A stretch of DNA of 64,000 nt from CAYZJR01 sp964503045 (GTDB taxonomy: Bacteria; Cyanobacteriota; Vampirovibrionia; Obscuribacterales; Obscuribacteraceae), in contig CAZCZI010000031.1 in the NCBI GenBank assembly GCA_964503045.1, forward strand, positions 1 through 64,000. Reading direction: 5' to 3'. Positions 1-8,647 of this stretch are shown here, in pieces; position 1 is the stretch's first letter; each line of letters begins with the position of its first letter. Position numbers and translations under genes: made by a program. Below the pieces are notes generated by a model. The model ran no database searches and was not told where the DNA came from. It saw only the letters and a program-made list of their open reading frames with translations.

Positions 1-1
1 C

Positions 2-1621
2 GCGGAGCCTGCGATCTCACAGGTTGCAGTCGAGGTCAACAGTCTTGAAGCACTGATGAAGGCAATCGATGTTTCATCGAAGCAGATTACTCCGGCTGGA
101 GGTTTGTCGCCGATTAAGCCCGCTACTGAAGCTCCAGAGCCATCGATTCAGGCAACTAGCGCTGAGGAGGCATCCGCTCCTAAACCTGAGCAATCACCTG
201 AAAAACCGGCTTCAACAGGTCTTGGAAGTTTGCTGTCACGTAAGCCTAGACAGCCCACATCCGAAATTGCGGAACCGCCGGCGGTGGCACCTACGCCTCA
301 TCCCGCTCAGCCCGTTGACCCGTCGGATGGATTGTCTCAATTCCGTCCTGTGGCTTCAATTTTTGGTTTGCAAGACGCACCCCGCGAACCGATGGGTCCT
401 GTGCGTCCCGCGGACTTCCAGCCGGCAGCCATTGATCTGTCTGGACTCGAAGGGTTGCTACCCAAGAATGAAGAGGCGCCACCACCGGCGGTTGAGCCTT
501 TGGTTGCACCCCAAGCTGACGCCTCTGCATCTGACAAACCGACCAAACTGCAAATTGGTAAGGCACGCGGGACAGAAGAGGGTGACATTGCGGCTGTGAA
601 AGGCTTTTTGCATGGCAGCAGAAAAGACGCAAGTGACCTTGGAGCTAAGCGACCGCTCAAGCCAAAGCTGACAACTTCAGAGATTCCAATCGATGTCGGC
701 TTGCCTTTACCTGATCTGGAAGCCGAAATTGGCCCACGTTATAGCGCCAAATCCATTCTAAATACGAGTGGACTCGCTTCGGTGTATGTTGCTGAGGACA
801 AAGAGCTGTTTAGGGATGTTGCTGTGAAGATTTGGAACCACCAAGCTGTTCCGAAAAAAGGCTTGCCGAAGTCTTCAGAGCAAGATATGAAGCACATTGC
901 CGAAGCGAGGCAAGTCAATCTCATACCGATAATGGCTTCCGGAATAACTAAATCCGGCACACCGTATATGGTGATGGAACTCACCGATGGTACTGATCTG
1001 GCGAAGATTCTTTCTGAACAGGATGAGCTTGATTCTGCCGTTGTGCTCGATGTGTTAGGGCAGCTCTGCGAAGCACTCGCTGTGGTTCATGCAAAAGGGA
1101 TCGTACACGGCTGGCTAAAGCCCACGCACATTTTCTTGAGGCCAAACGGCAACTCATACTTCGCAAGACTCTCAGGGTTCGGGTCACTTTTGATTTTGCA
1201 ACAGACGAGATATTCCGACTTGCCTTTAACCTTAACGGGCGCGCCATTGTATCAGAGCCCTGAAGTTTTGCGTGGTGGCAAGCCGGATGCTCGCAGCGAC
1301 ATCTATTCGCTTGGTTGCATAATTTATGAAGCATTGGTCGGTTCACCCCCGCTTGTCGGAGACGATGTTGCACAGACAATTACAAAACAACTCAGTGAAG
1401 TGCCTGCACGCCTTCGAACAATAAAAGGGGAGGAGATCTCGAAAGGATTGGAAACCATTGTGATGCGCTGCTTGGAAAAAGATCCGACCAGTCGATATCA
1501 AAATATTTCTGAAATCGCAAGCGACCTCGAACTTGCTAAACGTGGCGGACAGCCTGCCAAGCCGAAGACACAAAGCCGTCTCAGAGGACAAGGCTCCAAG
1601 AAGTGGTGGCAAATCTTTTAG
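2..1621 (+). CDS. Pro-rich protein with C-terminal pseudokinase domain, 5'-truncated
   Basis: The reading frame is open to the left edge (codons from base 2 read AEPAISQVAVEVNSLEAL before the first ATG at base 56), so the true start lies outside the window. From that ATG, residues 1-220 are low-complexity and Pro/Ala-rich. Residues about 228-495 have the Ser/Thr protein kinase fold: VAVK lysine near 258, hinge MVMEL, SPE motif near 401-403, and the SDIYSLGCIIYEAL helix. The catalytic HRDLKPxN is replaced by HGWLKPTH (351-358), DFG is SGFG (373-376), and the Gly-rich loop is degraded. This points to a pseudokinase acting as a scaffold or sensor. No transmembrane segment is visible. The gene converges with the next one and has a terminator at its end. 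Confidence 0.8.
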   Translation, partial: AEPAISQVAVEVNSLEALMKAIDVSSKQITPAGGLSPIKPATEAPEPSIQATSAEEASAPKPEQSPEKPASTGLGSLLSRKPRQPTSEIAEPPAVAPTPHPAQPVDPSDGLSQFRPVASIFGLQDAPREPMGPVRPADFQPAAIDLSGLEGLLPKNEEAPPPAVEPLVAPQADASASDKPTKLQIGKARGTEEGDIAAVKGFLHGSRKDASDLGAKRPLKPKLTTSEIPIDVGLPLPDLEAEIGPRYSAKSILNTSGLASVYVAEDKELFRDVAVKIWNHQAVPKKGLPKSSEQDMKHIAEARQVNLIPIMASGITKSGTPYMVMELTDGTDLAKILSEQDELDSAVVLDVLGQLCEALAVVHAKGIVHGWLKPTHIFLRPNGNSYFARLSGFGSLLILQQTRYSDLPLTLTGAPLYQSPEVLRGGKPDARSDIYSLGCIIYEALVGSPPLVGDDVAQTITKQLSEVPARLRTIKGEEISKGLETIVMRCLEKDPTSRYQNISEIASDLELAKRGGQPAKPKTQSRLRGQGSKKWWQIF

Positions 1622-1679
1622 TCAGTTTGCTGCAATCGCATGAAGTCTACACGCGTCTCATTGTGCCGACGTGTCATCT

Positions 1680-1708
1680 CTAGGCGTGAGCACTGTGCCT
1701 AGTCTTTT
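1680..1708 (+). terminator. Rho-independent terminator of the pseudokinase gene
   Basis: CTAGGC and GCCTAG form a 6-bp stem around an 11-nt loop, followed by TCTTTT. The hairpin overlaps the last codons of the convergent gene. On the minus strand no T tract follows, so it probably serves only the plus-strand gene. Confidence 0.5.
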
Positions 1709-3977
1709 CGTTGTTTCGCCATACTCAAACTGTAACCGAATCGTCCAGTCGATGATGTCATTTCCGGTGGCAGAATACTTGCCTCGACTCCTGCATTTGG
1801 ATCGTTGCGAAGCAGCTCGTAGACGAAGTTTTTATCAGTTGTAAATTTCTGATCTTCAACATAGAATGCGCCGGCAAATTGTCCTTTGTAGACGTAACCC
1901 AGGCATGTGGCCTTGTTAGAAGGAAGGGTGATTGCGAGACACGCGGTTTGACCTTTGCTCTCAAACCAACTGCAAATGTAATCCATGTACGAACGGGCGT
2001 CATAGTCGTCAGAACGCTGCACCGGATAACCCAAGAACAGCGCCGACATCGCAAGAGTTACGTTTTCCGGTAAGTCGTACAATGAAACGATGGCGTCAGG
2101 CATATCCAGATCTGCCAACATTTGTGGCAGCGACTGCTCAGTCGGCAGCGTCTCAGGACTCGCCTTGCATCCGTATATGCAACCCACTGCTCTGCCGCGA
2201 TAGAGCAACATCGCCGAACGAGAAAGCTTCTGTTCTGATGAGGCTTTCACGCAACCGGTGCGCATTCCACCTTCGAGGTCGGTGATCAGCCATTCCAAGT
2301 CATAGTCTGCAATCTTGAAAGTGTTAATGTTGTCTGCCTGAGTTGGAGGCATCATCAAATCGATTGCGCGCCGCAACTGAAACTTTTTAGTTACCACTCC
2401 AGGACCCGGCGGGTGAGGCTGGTTAGGAGCTGAGGGTGGCTGAATTACAGGTTGAGGCGGTGGAGGCGCTTGTGGTGGCGCCTGTGGTGGCGCAGGTTGC
2501 GGCGGTGGTGGAGCAGGCAGTGGTGCCGTTTGCTGTGTTTGGAACTGTGGTGCCTGTTGCGGTGCCTGAAATTGAGGCTGTGCGCCCGTTGGCTGATTCT
2601 GTGGAGGTTGTGGTTGAAACTGCTGATGGCTGCTGGTCTGGTACTGCTGTGCTTGCTGAGGACCTGTTTGATATTGACCTTGTGGTGCTGGTGGTGCCTG
2701 AAACTGTGGCTGCGCTCCGGTTTGGTATTGCGCAGTCTGATATTGTGCCTGCTGTCCTGTTTGATACTGCCCCTGCACAGGTTGTTGCGATGCAGTTTGG
2801 TACTGCTGATTTTCCTGTGGCTGTTGATACTGCTGCTGGTACTGTTGTTCTTGTGGTTGCTGNNNNNNNNNNNNNNNNNNNNNNNNNNNNNNNNNNNNNN
2901 NNNNNNNNNNNNNNNNNNNNNNNNNNNNNNNNNNNNNNNNNNNNNNNNNNNNNNNNNNNNNNGATTTTCCTGTGGCTGTTGATACTGCTGCTGGTACTGT
3001 TGTTCTTGTGGTTGCTGATATTGTTGCTGGTACTGCGGCTCTTGTGGCTGCTGATACTGCTGCTGGTATTGCTGTTGTTGTCCTGAATTGTATTGACCTT
3101 GTGGTCCAGTGTTGTACTGAGCTTGCTGTCCGGTGTTGTACTGACCTTGTGGTCCAGTGTTGTACTGAGCTTGCTGTCCGGTGTTGTACTGACCTTGTGG
3201 TCCAGTGTTGTACTGAGCTTGCTGTCCACTATTGTACTGAGCTTGTTGGTCTGCGCCTCCATACTGAGCTTGCTGACCTTGCTGACCACTGTTGTACTGT
3301 TGGTCTTGAGGTGCGGCATACTGCTGCGGTTGCCCGTGCTGTCCTTGTTGACCGCTGTTGTATTGCGACTGTTGTCCCGACTCTGAATTATATTGCCCGG
3401 TCTGGTACTGATCTTGCTGCGGTTGTGCGATTTGCTGTGTATTAAACTGTCCTGATTGTTGTTGACCGCTATAGTCCGGCGGTGGCGCAAAGGGATCGCC
3501 ACTTGTCACTGGTCTTTGCGATTGTGTCTGATATTGATTCGCCGGAGGCGTGATGATTGCTCCTGCTTGATGATGACCAGTCTGATATTGATCTTGGTAC
3601 TCGGCTTCAGTCGCCGCTTGATACTGACCCGAACTGTCTAAAGCTACGTCGCCGTTTCCATAGTCCATCTCGAGATTTTCGAGCTGGTCTTGCCAGTTTT
3701 GCTGTGTGACCGACCCTGGTACTGCGATTTGCGAGTTACCAAACCTGGCAGTGAGCAGAATGCGATTTTTATGCACGCAAACGAAAGTCGCCAAAATTTC
3801 TTCGCCGGCTTTTAGCCTTTGTTGAGTCGGCAGATACCCTGGCAGGTTGTCTTTGCTGGTGGAGTCTTTTGAAACAAGCACGGCATAGCCGCCTGCCTCA
3901 GCGTTTACCACTCTGCACCAGACATTTTGACCAGGTTTATACCCCGACAATTTCCAGGGATTCAAAGGCCTAGTCAT
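1699..3977 (-). CDS. S1-like domain protein with Gln/Tyr-rich repeat region (contains assembly gap)
   Basis: Starts at ATG 3977 behind AAGGA with 8-nt spacing. The first 85 residues resemble an S1/OB RNA-binding domain: GYKPGQNVWCRVV, then GYLPTQQRLKAGEEI, then NRILLTARF. About 350 residues of Q/Y/N/G-rich low complexity follow, with units such as QYQTGQ, QYNSGQQ and QYNTGPQG, then a Pro-rich linker. The last 230 residues form a globular domain (KKFQLRRAIDLMMPP to the end) that I do not recognise. A 100-N gap shifts the frame only because its length is arbitrary. Removing the Ns and one copy of the flanking 55-bp duplication gives an in-frame protein of 707 residues. RNA binding is inferred from the S1-like fold; the repeat tail suggests a disordered, possibly condensate-forming protein. 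Confidence 0.75.
2808..3017. repeat. Identical 55-bp sequences flanking an assembly gap
   Basis: Bases 2808-2862 and 2963-3017 are identical over 55 bp and abut the two sides of the N run. This is what unmerged contig ends from a k=55 de Bruijn assembly look like. It may be one sequence printed twice rather than a biological duplication. Confidence 0.8.
2863..2962. other. Assembly gap (100 N)
   Basis: Exactly 100 N, a placeholder length, inside the Q/Y repeat region of the S1-like gene. Confidence 0.99.
3097..3240 (-). repeat. 48-bp coding tandem repeat, three copies
   Basis: Units start at 3097, 3145 and 3193 with a strict 48-bp period and very few differences. Each encodes 16 residues of the QYNTGPQG / QYNTGQQA type. 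The near-identity at DNA level suggests recent expansion or homogenisation. Confidence 0.85.
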
Positions 3978-4359
3978 CTACAGGTTCCTTGATCACCCAC
4001 TACTTGCCCCTTAATCCTGCTACCACAAAGCCACCACCACAAGGCTTCTACCTTTGCTGCCGTTGACGCGGTCCGCTTGCAGAGAGCCTTTCATAGCCTA
4101 TCTTACAGGAAAATCCCTGTCACTCGGCGATTTCAAGCGTGCGAGGGGAGCTGTCACGTGCAGCGCAGTTCACCAATTTCTCTGTACCACATTCCATAAT
4201 GAATCTACTGATGTTCTTAAATGTCATCTTTGATAAGTCATAGTGACAATATTGTCAAAGTGCCTCCTCGACCTGCAAAGAGCCACCAGTGGCTGTTTTG
4301 ACGACTTCGGGGGTGTCTACAATTTGTTACGTCCGTGTAAATTGTGCTTTCCGATTCAC
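3978..4359. other. 382-bp intergenic region with a 14-bp palindrome
   Basis: Lies between the start of the S1-like gene (minus strand) and the end of the iron operon (also minus strand). It should contain the promoter of the S1-like gene. The clearest element is the palindrome TGACAATATTGTCA at 4244-4257. A weak hairpin AGCCAC/GTGGCT at 4281-4294 could help end the upstream operon. No convincing small ORF is seen. Confidence 0.5.
4244..4257. promoter_or_regulatory. Perfect 14-bp palindrome, possible operator
   Basis: TGACAAT directly followed by ATTGTCA, a perfect inverted repeat. It has the look of a Fur-superfamily half-site pair, but lacks the usual central base. It lies about 100 bp beyond the end of the fur-feoA operon and about 270 bp upstream of the S1-like gene. 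The regulator is not identifiable from sequence. Confidence 0.35.
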
Positions 4360-4623
4360 TCAACCAATAAGCCGCTTCTTGAGCGCCTCAAAGAAACCAA
4401 GCTTTTTCTTAGACTCTTCGTTGTGGCAACTGGTCGTCTCTACGGCACACGGACTAGGTTCTGTCTGATTAAGCTTATGGCAACTCAGGCACCCGCCGGT
4501 GCATGAAGGATCGATTTCCAACCAAGTATTGCAACGTGGGCAATTCATGCCGCTTGCGGCGCCAGAGGGCGGCATTAGCTGGCATTGGCAGTTAGGACAT
4601 GTCAGGTGTGTAGGGGAACTCAT
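4360..4623 (-). CDS. Small zinc-ribbon protein downstream of feoA
   Basis: About 87 residues from ATG 4623. A GTG at 4659, overlapping the feoA end by 14 bp, is an alternative start giving 99 residues; neither has a good ribosome site. Cys pairs CPNCQC, CPRC and CxxGCLSC form one or two probable zinc-binding knuckles, followed by a basic tail (KKKLGFFEALKKRLIG). Family unknown to me. Its position as third gene after fur and feoA suggests a role in iron/metal handling, perhaps analogous to FeoC-like accessory proteins, but there is no direct evidence. Confidence 0.6.
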   Translation of the reverse strand: MSSPTHLTCPNCQCQLMPPSGAASGMNCPRCNTWLEIDPSCTGGCLSCHKLNQTEPSPCAVETTSCHNEESKKKLGFFEALKKRLIG

Positions 4624-4645
4624 GAGATCTATTATGCAATGAGAA

Positions 4646-4873
4646 TCATTGCTTTTCACACAACTCGACGCTAATAGCCTGTGCCAACCGTCTGCCCAGC
4701 GCTATCTCCAGCTGGTTTTTCGTCACGATCACCGGGCCGTTGGTAATGTTCTTTTGAACCCGAACCAAAGAGCCTTCGCCTATTCCGAAGCGCAGCGCTT
4801 GACACGTAATTTCATCTGAGGCACAGCCGGTGACACGGAGAAGCTGCCCGTCTTTTGCTTCAGAGAGAGTCAC
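4646..4873 (-). CDS. feoA: FeoA-type ferrous iron transport accessory protein
   Basis: 75 residues, the typical length of a free-standing FeoA SH3-like domain. It shows the family pattern: an opening LSEAKDGQLLRVTGC, then LRFGIGEGSLVRVQ, then GPVIVTKNQLEIALGRRLA. The GTG start at 4873 has a good ribosome site (GAGG, 7-nt spacing). FeoA normally works with the FeoB permease, but no feoB is present in the window. The gene follows fur by 3 bp, so they are almost certainly cotranscribed and probably Fur-controlled. Confidence 0.88.
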   Translation of the reverse strand: MTLSEAKDGQLLRVTGCASDEITCQALRFGIGEGSLVRVQKNITNGPVIVTKNQLEIALGRRLAQAISVELCEKQ

Positions 4874-4876
4874 ACT

Positions 4877-5383
4877 TTATCCTCTCGACATTGGCCGCTT
4901 TCTGCCTTCGCCACGCGGAGATTGAGTATCTCTGGCTTCTCGACAGGTCGGGCATAGCCCGAAAATTTTGAATTGCGCATCGATCACTTCGAAGTCATGG
5001 CGCGCACCAATCTTCTGCCCGGCTTCTTCGAGGAAGTGGTCCTCAAACTCAATCGTCGTGTTACAGCCAATGCAGATGATGTGCTGGTGAGGCAGCGTTT
5101 CTTGTTTTAACTCATAGTGCTTGTGACCTTCTGCGAAATCCAATTCACGCAGCAGTCCCAGTGAGGAAAGCAGTTTCAGAGTTCTGTAAGCAGTTGCGAG
5201 GCTGACGTTGGACCCTTTCTCCACCAGCTTGCCATGCAACTCTTCTGCCGACAGATGGTGTCCGTGCGGCTGTTCGCGGAATATTTGCAAGATGGTCTCA
5301 CGCTGAGCCGTGATGCGATGCCCACGCTTGCGAAGACTCTCAAAGACCGGGTCGTTCCCCGATTCTGTGTTGTTGTCTTTCAT
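4877..5383 (-). CDS. fur: Fur-family metal-dependent transcriptional regulator
   Basis: 168 residues from ATG 5383; a GTG at 5401 would add 6. The N-terminal winged helix has the Fur hallmark RGHRITAQRETILQIF and the recognition helix SLATAYRTLKLLSSLGLL. The C-terminal domain has the HYEL / HQHIICIGC metal-binding stretch and a second GLCPTCREA CxxC, giving two Cys pairs for structural zinc. Upstream of feoA with a 3-bp gap. It could be Fur, PerR or Zur; the feoA neighbour favours iron sensing. A Lys/Arg-rich tail (RGEGRKRPMSRG) is unusual. Confidence 0.88.
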   Translation of the reverse strand: MKDNNTESGNDPVFESLRKRGHRITAQRETILQIFREQPHGHHLSAEELHGKLVEKGSNVSLATAYRTLKLLSSLGLLRELDFAEGHKHYELKQETLPHQHIICIGCNTTIEFEDHFLEEAGQKIGARHDFEVIDAQFKIFGLCPTCREARDTQSPRGEGRKRPMSRG

Positions 5384-5495
5384 GGTTTCTCGACCGATCA
5401 CGGATCACGTAGTGGGAGTTTTACCGAACTCGACTCCTTGCTCATACTGATCTTAGAGCATCAAGGGATGTAAGCACAACGGAAAAGAACTAACC

Positions 5496-8363
5496 CTACG
5501 CGAGCGCCGGTTTGAGCTTGAGAAAAGATTTCAAAAACGATCCCGTGTAAGAAATTGGATTCTTAGCAATCTCTTCGGGTGTTCCTATTGCCACCACCGT
5601 GCCTCCACGATCACCGCCTTCAGGACCCAAATCAATTATCCAATCGGCCTGTTTGATCACATCCAGGTTATGCTCAATGATTAGCACCGTATTTCCTGCG
5701 TCAGCAAGTTGATTGAGCACGCTCAAGAGTTTGTCTACATCAGCAAACGAAAGTCCGGTGGTTGGCTCATCGAGAATGTAGATGGTTTTTCCTGTCGACC
5801 GTTTGGAAAGTTGCTCTGCAAGCTTGACTCTCTGCGCCTCTCCGCCTGATAGAGTGGTGGCAGGTTGACCCAATTTTATGTAGTCGAGACCAACTTGTTG
5901 CATTGTTTCCAATTTGGAGACAGCCTTCGGAATATTGGCAAAAAAGTCAAGTGCCTCTTCTACAGTCATTTCCAACACTTCTGAAATGGACTTGCCCTTG
6001 AATTTGACTTCGAGAGTTTCACGATTGTAGCGAGCACCCTTGCACACCTCGCAGGCGACGAAAACCGAGGGAAGGAAGTTCATCTCGATCTCATTCATTC
6101 CCTCGCCACGACAAGCCTCACAGCGTCCGCCCTTTACGTTGAACGAGAAGCGACCCGGCAAATATCCTCGCGCTTTTGCTTCTGTCGTCATTGAGAAAAC
6201 TTCGCGCACGACATCGAAGAGTCCGGTGTAAGTTGCCGGATTAGATCTTGGTGTTCGGCCGATGGGAGACTGATCGATGTCGATTACTTTATCGATGTGA
6301 TCAACACCTTCTACTTCGGTCAATCCTTTCGGGGCAGGAACAGTGCCGTTTATGCAATGTCTCAGGTGCTGATAAAGCAAATCGTTGACTAAAGTTGATT
6401 TGCCTGAGCCACTAACTCCGGTGACGGCAACGAATTTTTGAAGGGGAATCTCAACACTCAAATTCTTCAAATTGTTAAGGCTGGCTCCCACCATCTTTAA
6501 CGCAAGTCCGCTTCCTGACCGTCTTTTCTTTGGGACTGGTATGGACTTTCTTCCAGATAGATAAGCTCCGGTTTGCGAATTTTGCACCTGGCAAATGTCA
6601 TTGAGCAATCCTTGCGCCACCAGGTATCCACCATGAAGACCGGCACCAGGACCAATATCTATTACCCAATCTGCCTCGCGAATGGTGTCTTCATCATGCT
6701 CGACCACTAACAAAGTATTGCCGAGATCTCGCAATCTCTTTAGTGTGTTGATCAGACGATGATTGTCTCTTTGATGCAATCCGACCGACGGTTCGTCGAG
6801 AACGTAAAGCACTCCCGATAGGCCGGAGCCGATTTGAGTGGCAAGCCTAATTCTTTGAGCCTCGCCTCCGGACAATGTATTTGCCTGCCGATCGAGCGTC
6901 AGATAGTCAAGTCCGACGTCTTGGAGAAACTTCAATCTGGAGGTAATTTCAATCAGCACCTGATGTGCGATCGTGTTTTGCCGTTCAGTCAAATGTTCGG
7001 GCAGAGAGTGGAAGAACAGCGCGGCACCGGATACCGGCATAGATGAGACTTTTGCAATCGAGAGATCTCCGACTCTAACTGCAAGACTTTCGCGTCTCAA
7101 TCTCGCGCCATTGCAAGTGGTGCATGGCATCTGAGTCATATAGTTTTCGATGTCTTGTCTGACCCGGTCAGACTGGGAGTCTTCGTGGCGGCGTTTGAGA
7201 TTGTTGATAATGCCTTCGAAAGCTTTCTTGTATTCCCAAAATTCGCGACCGTCGAAAGATTCATGGGCCAGTTTGATTTTCTCATCACCCGAACCGTACA
7301 TAAGCACATGCTGGTGCGCCTTTGTTAGCTTGGAATAGGGGACATTCATGTCAATCTTATAGTGTTTGGCGATTGATTGAAGCAGAGATTCATAATATGG
7401 ATTGCCGGTTTTGGCCCAAGGATAAATCGCTCCTTCCCTTAAACTCTTAGACGGATCAGGAACGACAAGTGATGGATCAACCTCGTAGGTGCATCCTAAA
7501 CCGTGACAGTCAGGACAGGCTCCGTACGGGCTGTTGAAGCTGAAGACCCGCGGTGAAATTTCAGCAAAGCTGATGTTGCAATTTGCACAAGCAAAACTTT
7601 CGGAAAAGAGAAGTTCTTTCGCGAGACCTTTAGGAGCGTCACCATCGACGATATCAACAATGACGTTTGATTTGCCCCACTTCAAGCCCAACGAAAGGCT
7701 GTCAGCCAGGCGAGATTGAATTGTTTCTTTTACGACAAGTCTATCTATGACAAGATGAATTTCGTGCTTTTTGTTTTTGTCCAGTGTGATGTCGTCGTCC
7801 AGCGAAAGAACTTCACCATCGACCTTGACTCGAACGAATCCTTCTTTGCGCAGGTCTTGAAACAAAGACTGGTACTCGCCTTTTCTGCCCGACACCAAGG
7901 GAGCGAGAATTTGAATTTTTGTTCCGTCTTTGAGCGACATTACGCGGTCGACAATTTGATCGATTGTCTGCGGGTTTATCAGTCTGTCGCATTGAGGACA
8001 GTGAGGGGTTCCGCATCTTGCGTACAGAAGTCTCAAATAGTCGTAAATCTCGGTGACTGTTCCTACAGTAGAACGCGGGTTATGGCTGGTTGACTTTTGA
8101 TCGATGGAGATTGCCGGGCTGAGACCCTCGATAGCGTCTACATCCGGTTTGTCGAGCTGTCCGAGAAATTGCCTGGCATATGCTGACAACGACTCTACGT
8201 ATCGGCGCTGACCCTCGGCGAAGATTGTGTCGAAGGCAAGCGAAGATTTTCCGGAGCCGCTGACACCCGTCACGACTACCAATTTGTTGCGTGGAATGCT
8301 CAGGTCAATATTCTTTAGATTGTGCTGCCGTGCGCCTCTTACGAAGATGGCGTCATTATTCAT
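5496..8363 (-). CDS. uvrA: Excinuclease ABC subunit A
   Basis: Damage-recognition ATPase of nucleotide excision repair, 955 residues from ATG 8363. A GTG at 8384 would add 7, but the AGGAG at -17 fits the ATG. Two ABC modules are complete: Walker A GVSGSGKSSLAFD near the start and GVSGSGKSTLVND in the second half; signatures LSGGEAQRIRLATQ and LSGGEAQRVKLAEQ; Walker B VLDEPSVGLHQRD and ILDEPTTGLSFAD. The zinc-finger Cys pairs (CPQCD; CANC/CPDCHG; CEACRGEG/CEVCKG) are present. Length is normal. It is monocistronic here, and I could not find a convincing LexA box upstream. Confidence 0.97.
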   Translation of the reverse strand: MNNDAIFVRGARQHNLKNIDLSIPRNKLVVVTGVSGSGKSSLAFDTIFAEGQRRYVESLSAYARQFLGQLDKPDVDAIEGLSPAISIDQKSTSHNPRSTVGTVTEIYDYLRLLYARCGTPHCPQCDRLINPQTIDQIVDRVMSLKDGTKIQILAPLVSGRKGEYQSLFQDLRKEGFVRVKVDGEVLSLDDDITLDKNKKHEIHLVIDRLVVKETIQSRLADSLSLGLKWGKSNVIVDIVDGDAPKGLAKELLFSESFACANCNISFAEISPRVFSFNSPYGACPDCHGLGCTYEVDPSLVVPDPSKSLREGAIYPWAKTGNPYYESLLQSIAKHYKIDMNVPYSKLTKAHQHVLMYGSGDEKIKLAHESFDGREFWEYKKAFEGIINNLKRRHEDSQSDRVRQDIENYMTQMPCTTCNGARLRRESLAVRVGDLSIAKVSSMPVSGAALFFHSLPEHLTERQNTIAHQVLIEITSRLKFLQDVGLDYLTLDRQANTLSGGEAQRIRLATQIGSGLSGVLYVLDEPSVGLHQRDNHRLINTLKRLRDLGNTLLVVEHDEDTIREADWVIDIGPGAGLHGGYLVAQGLLNDICQVQNSQTGAYLSGRKSIPVPKKRRSGSGLALKMVGASLNNLKNLSVEIPLQKFVAVTGVSGSGKSTLVNDLLYQHLRHCINGTVPAPKGLTEVEGVDHIDKVIDIDQSPIGRTPRSNPATYTGLFDVVREVFSMTTEAKARGYLPGRFSFNVKGGRCEACRGEGMNEIEMNFLPSVFVACEVCKGARYNRETLEVKFKGKSISEVLEMTVEEALDFFANIPKAVSKLETMQQVGLDYIKLGQPATTLSGGEAQRVKLAEQLSKRSTGKTIYILDEPTTGLSFADVDKLLSVLNQLADAGNTVLIIEHNLDVIKQADWIIDLGPEGGDRGGTVVAIGTPEEIAKNPISYTGSFLKSFLKLKPALA

Positions 8364-8647
8364 GCGTTGCGTCTGCTCCTGCACTTGTCAAGATCTGCTT
8401 GGAAAGCCTGGAATGCATGACCTCTTCGTGCATTGCCTGCTGTGCAAATCTTCATATGTCTCAGTCCAACCGCCTAAAGAGGCGAGTACCTTACTCAGGG
8501 GATGGACAGAGCCAAGACATAATGTTAGCCAATTATCTGCCGCTTGTGCATGGAATCGTACGAGTTCTATGTAGTTTCTAAAGCAAATAAGCTTTCACTC
8601 TCTATTAATCGTTTTGGCTACTGTCAGCCCGGGTAGATTCTATCTGG

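Noticed and set aside
3097..3240. CRISPR-like 48-bp repeats
   Set aside because: Contiguous, in frame and without spacers.
2436..3445. Long plus-strand ORFs (Val/Leu-rich) across the first repeat region
   Set aside because: They are antisense readings of the Q/Y repeat gene; composition follows the repeat and there are no ribosome sites.
8385..8647. LexA box upstream of uvrA (CGTACGAGTTC near 8555)
   Set aside because: Half-site spacing is 2 bp instead of the 4 bp in cyanobacterial LexA sites, and it lies far from the uvrA start.
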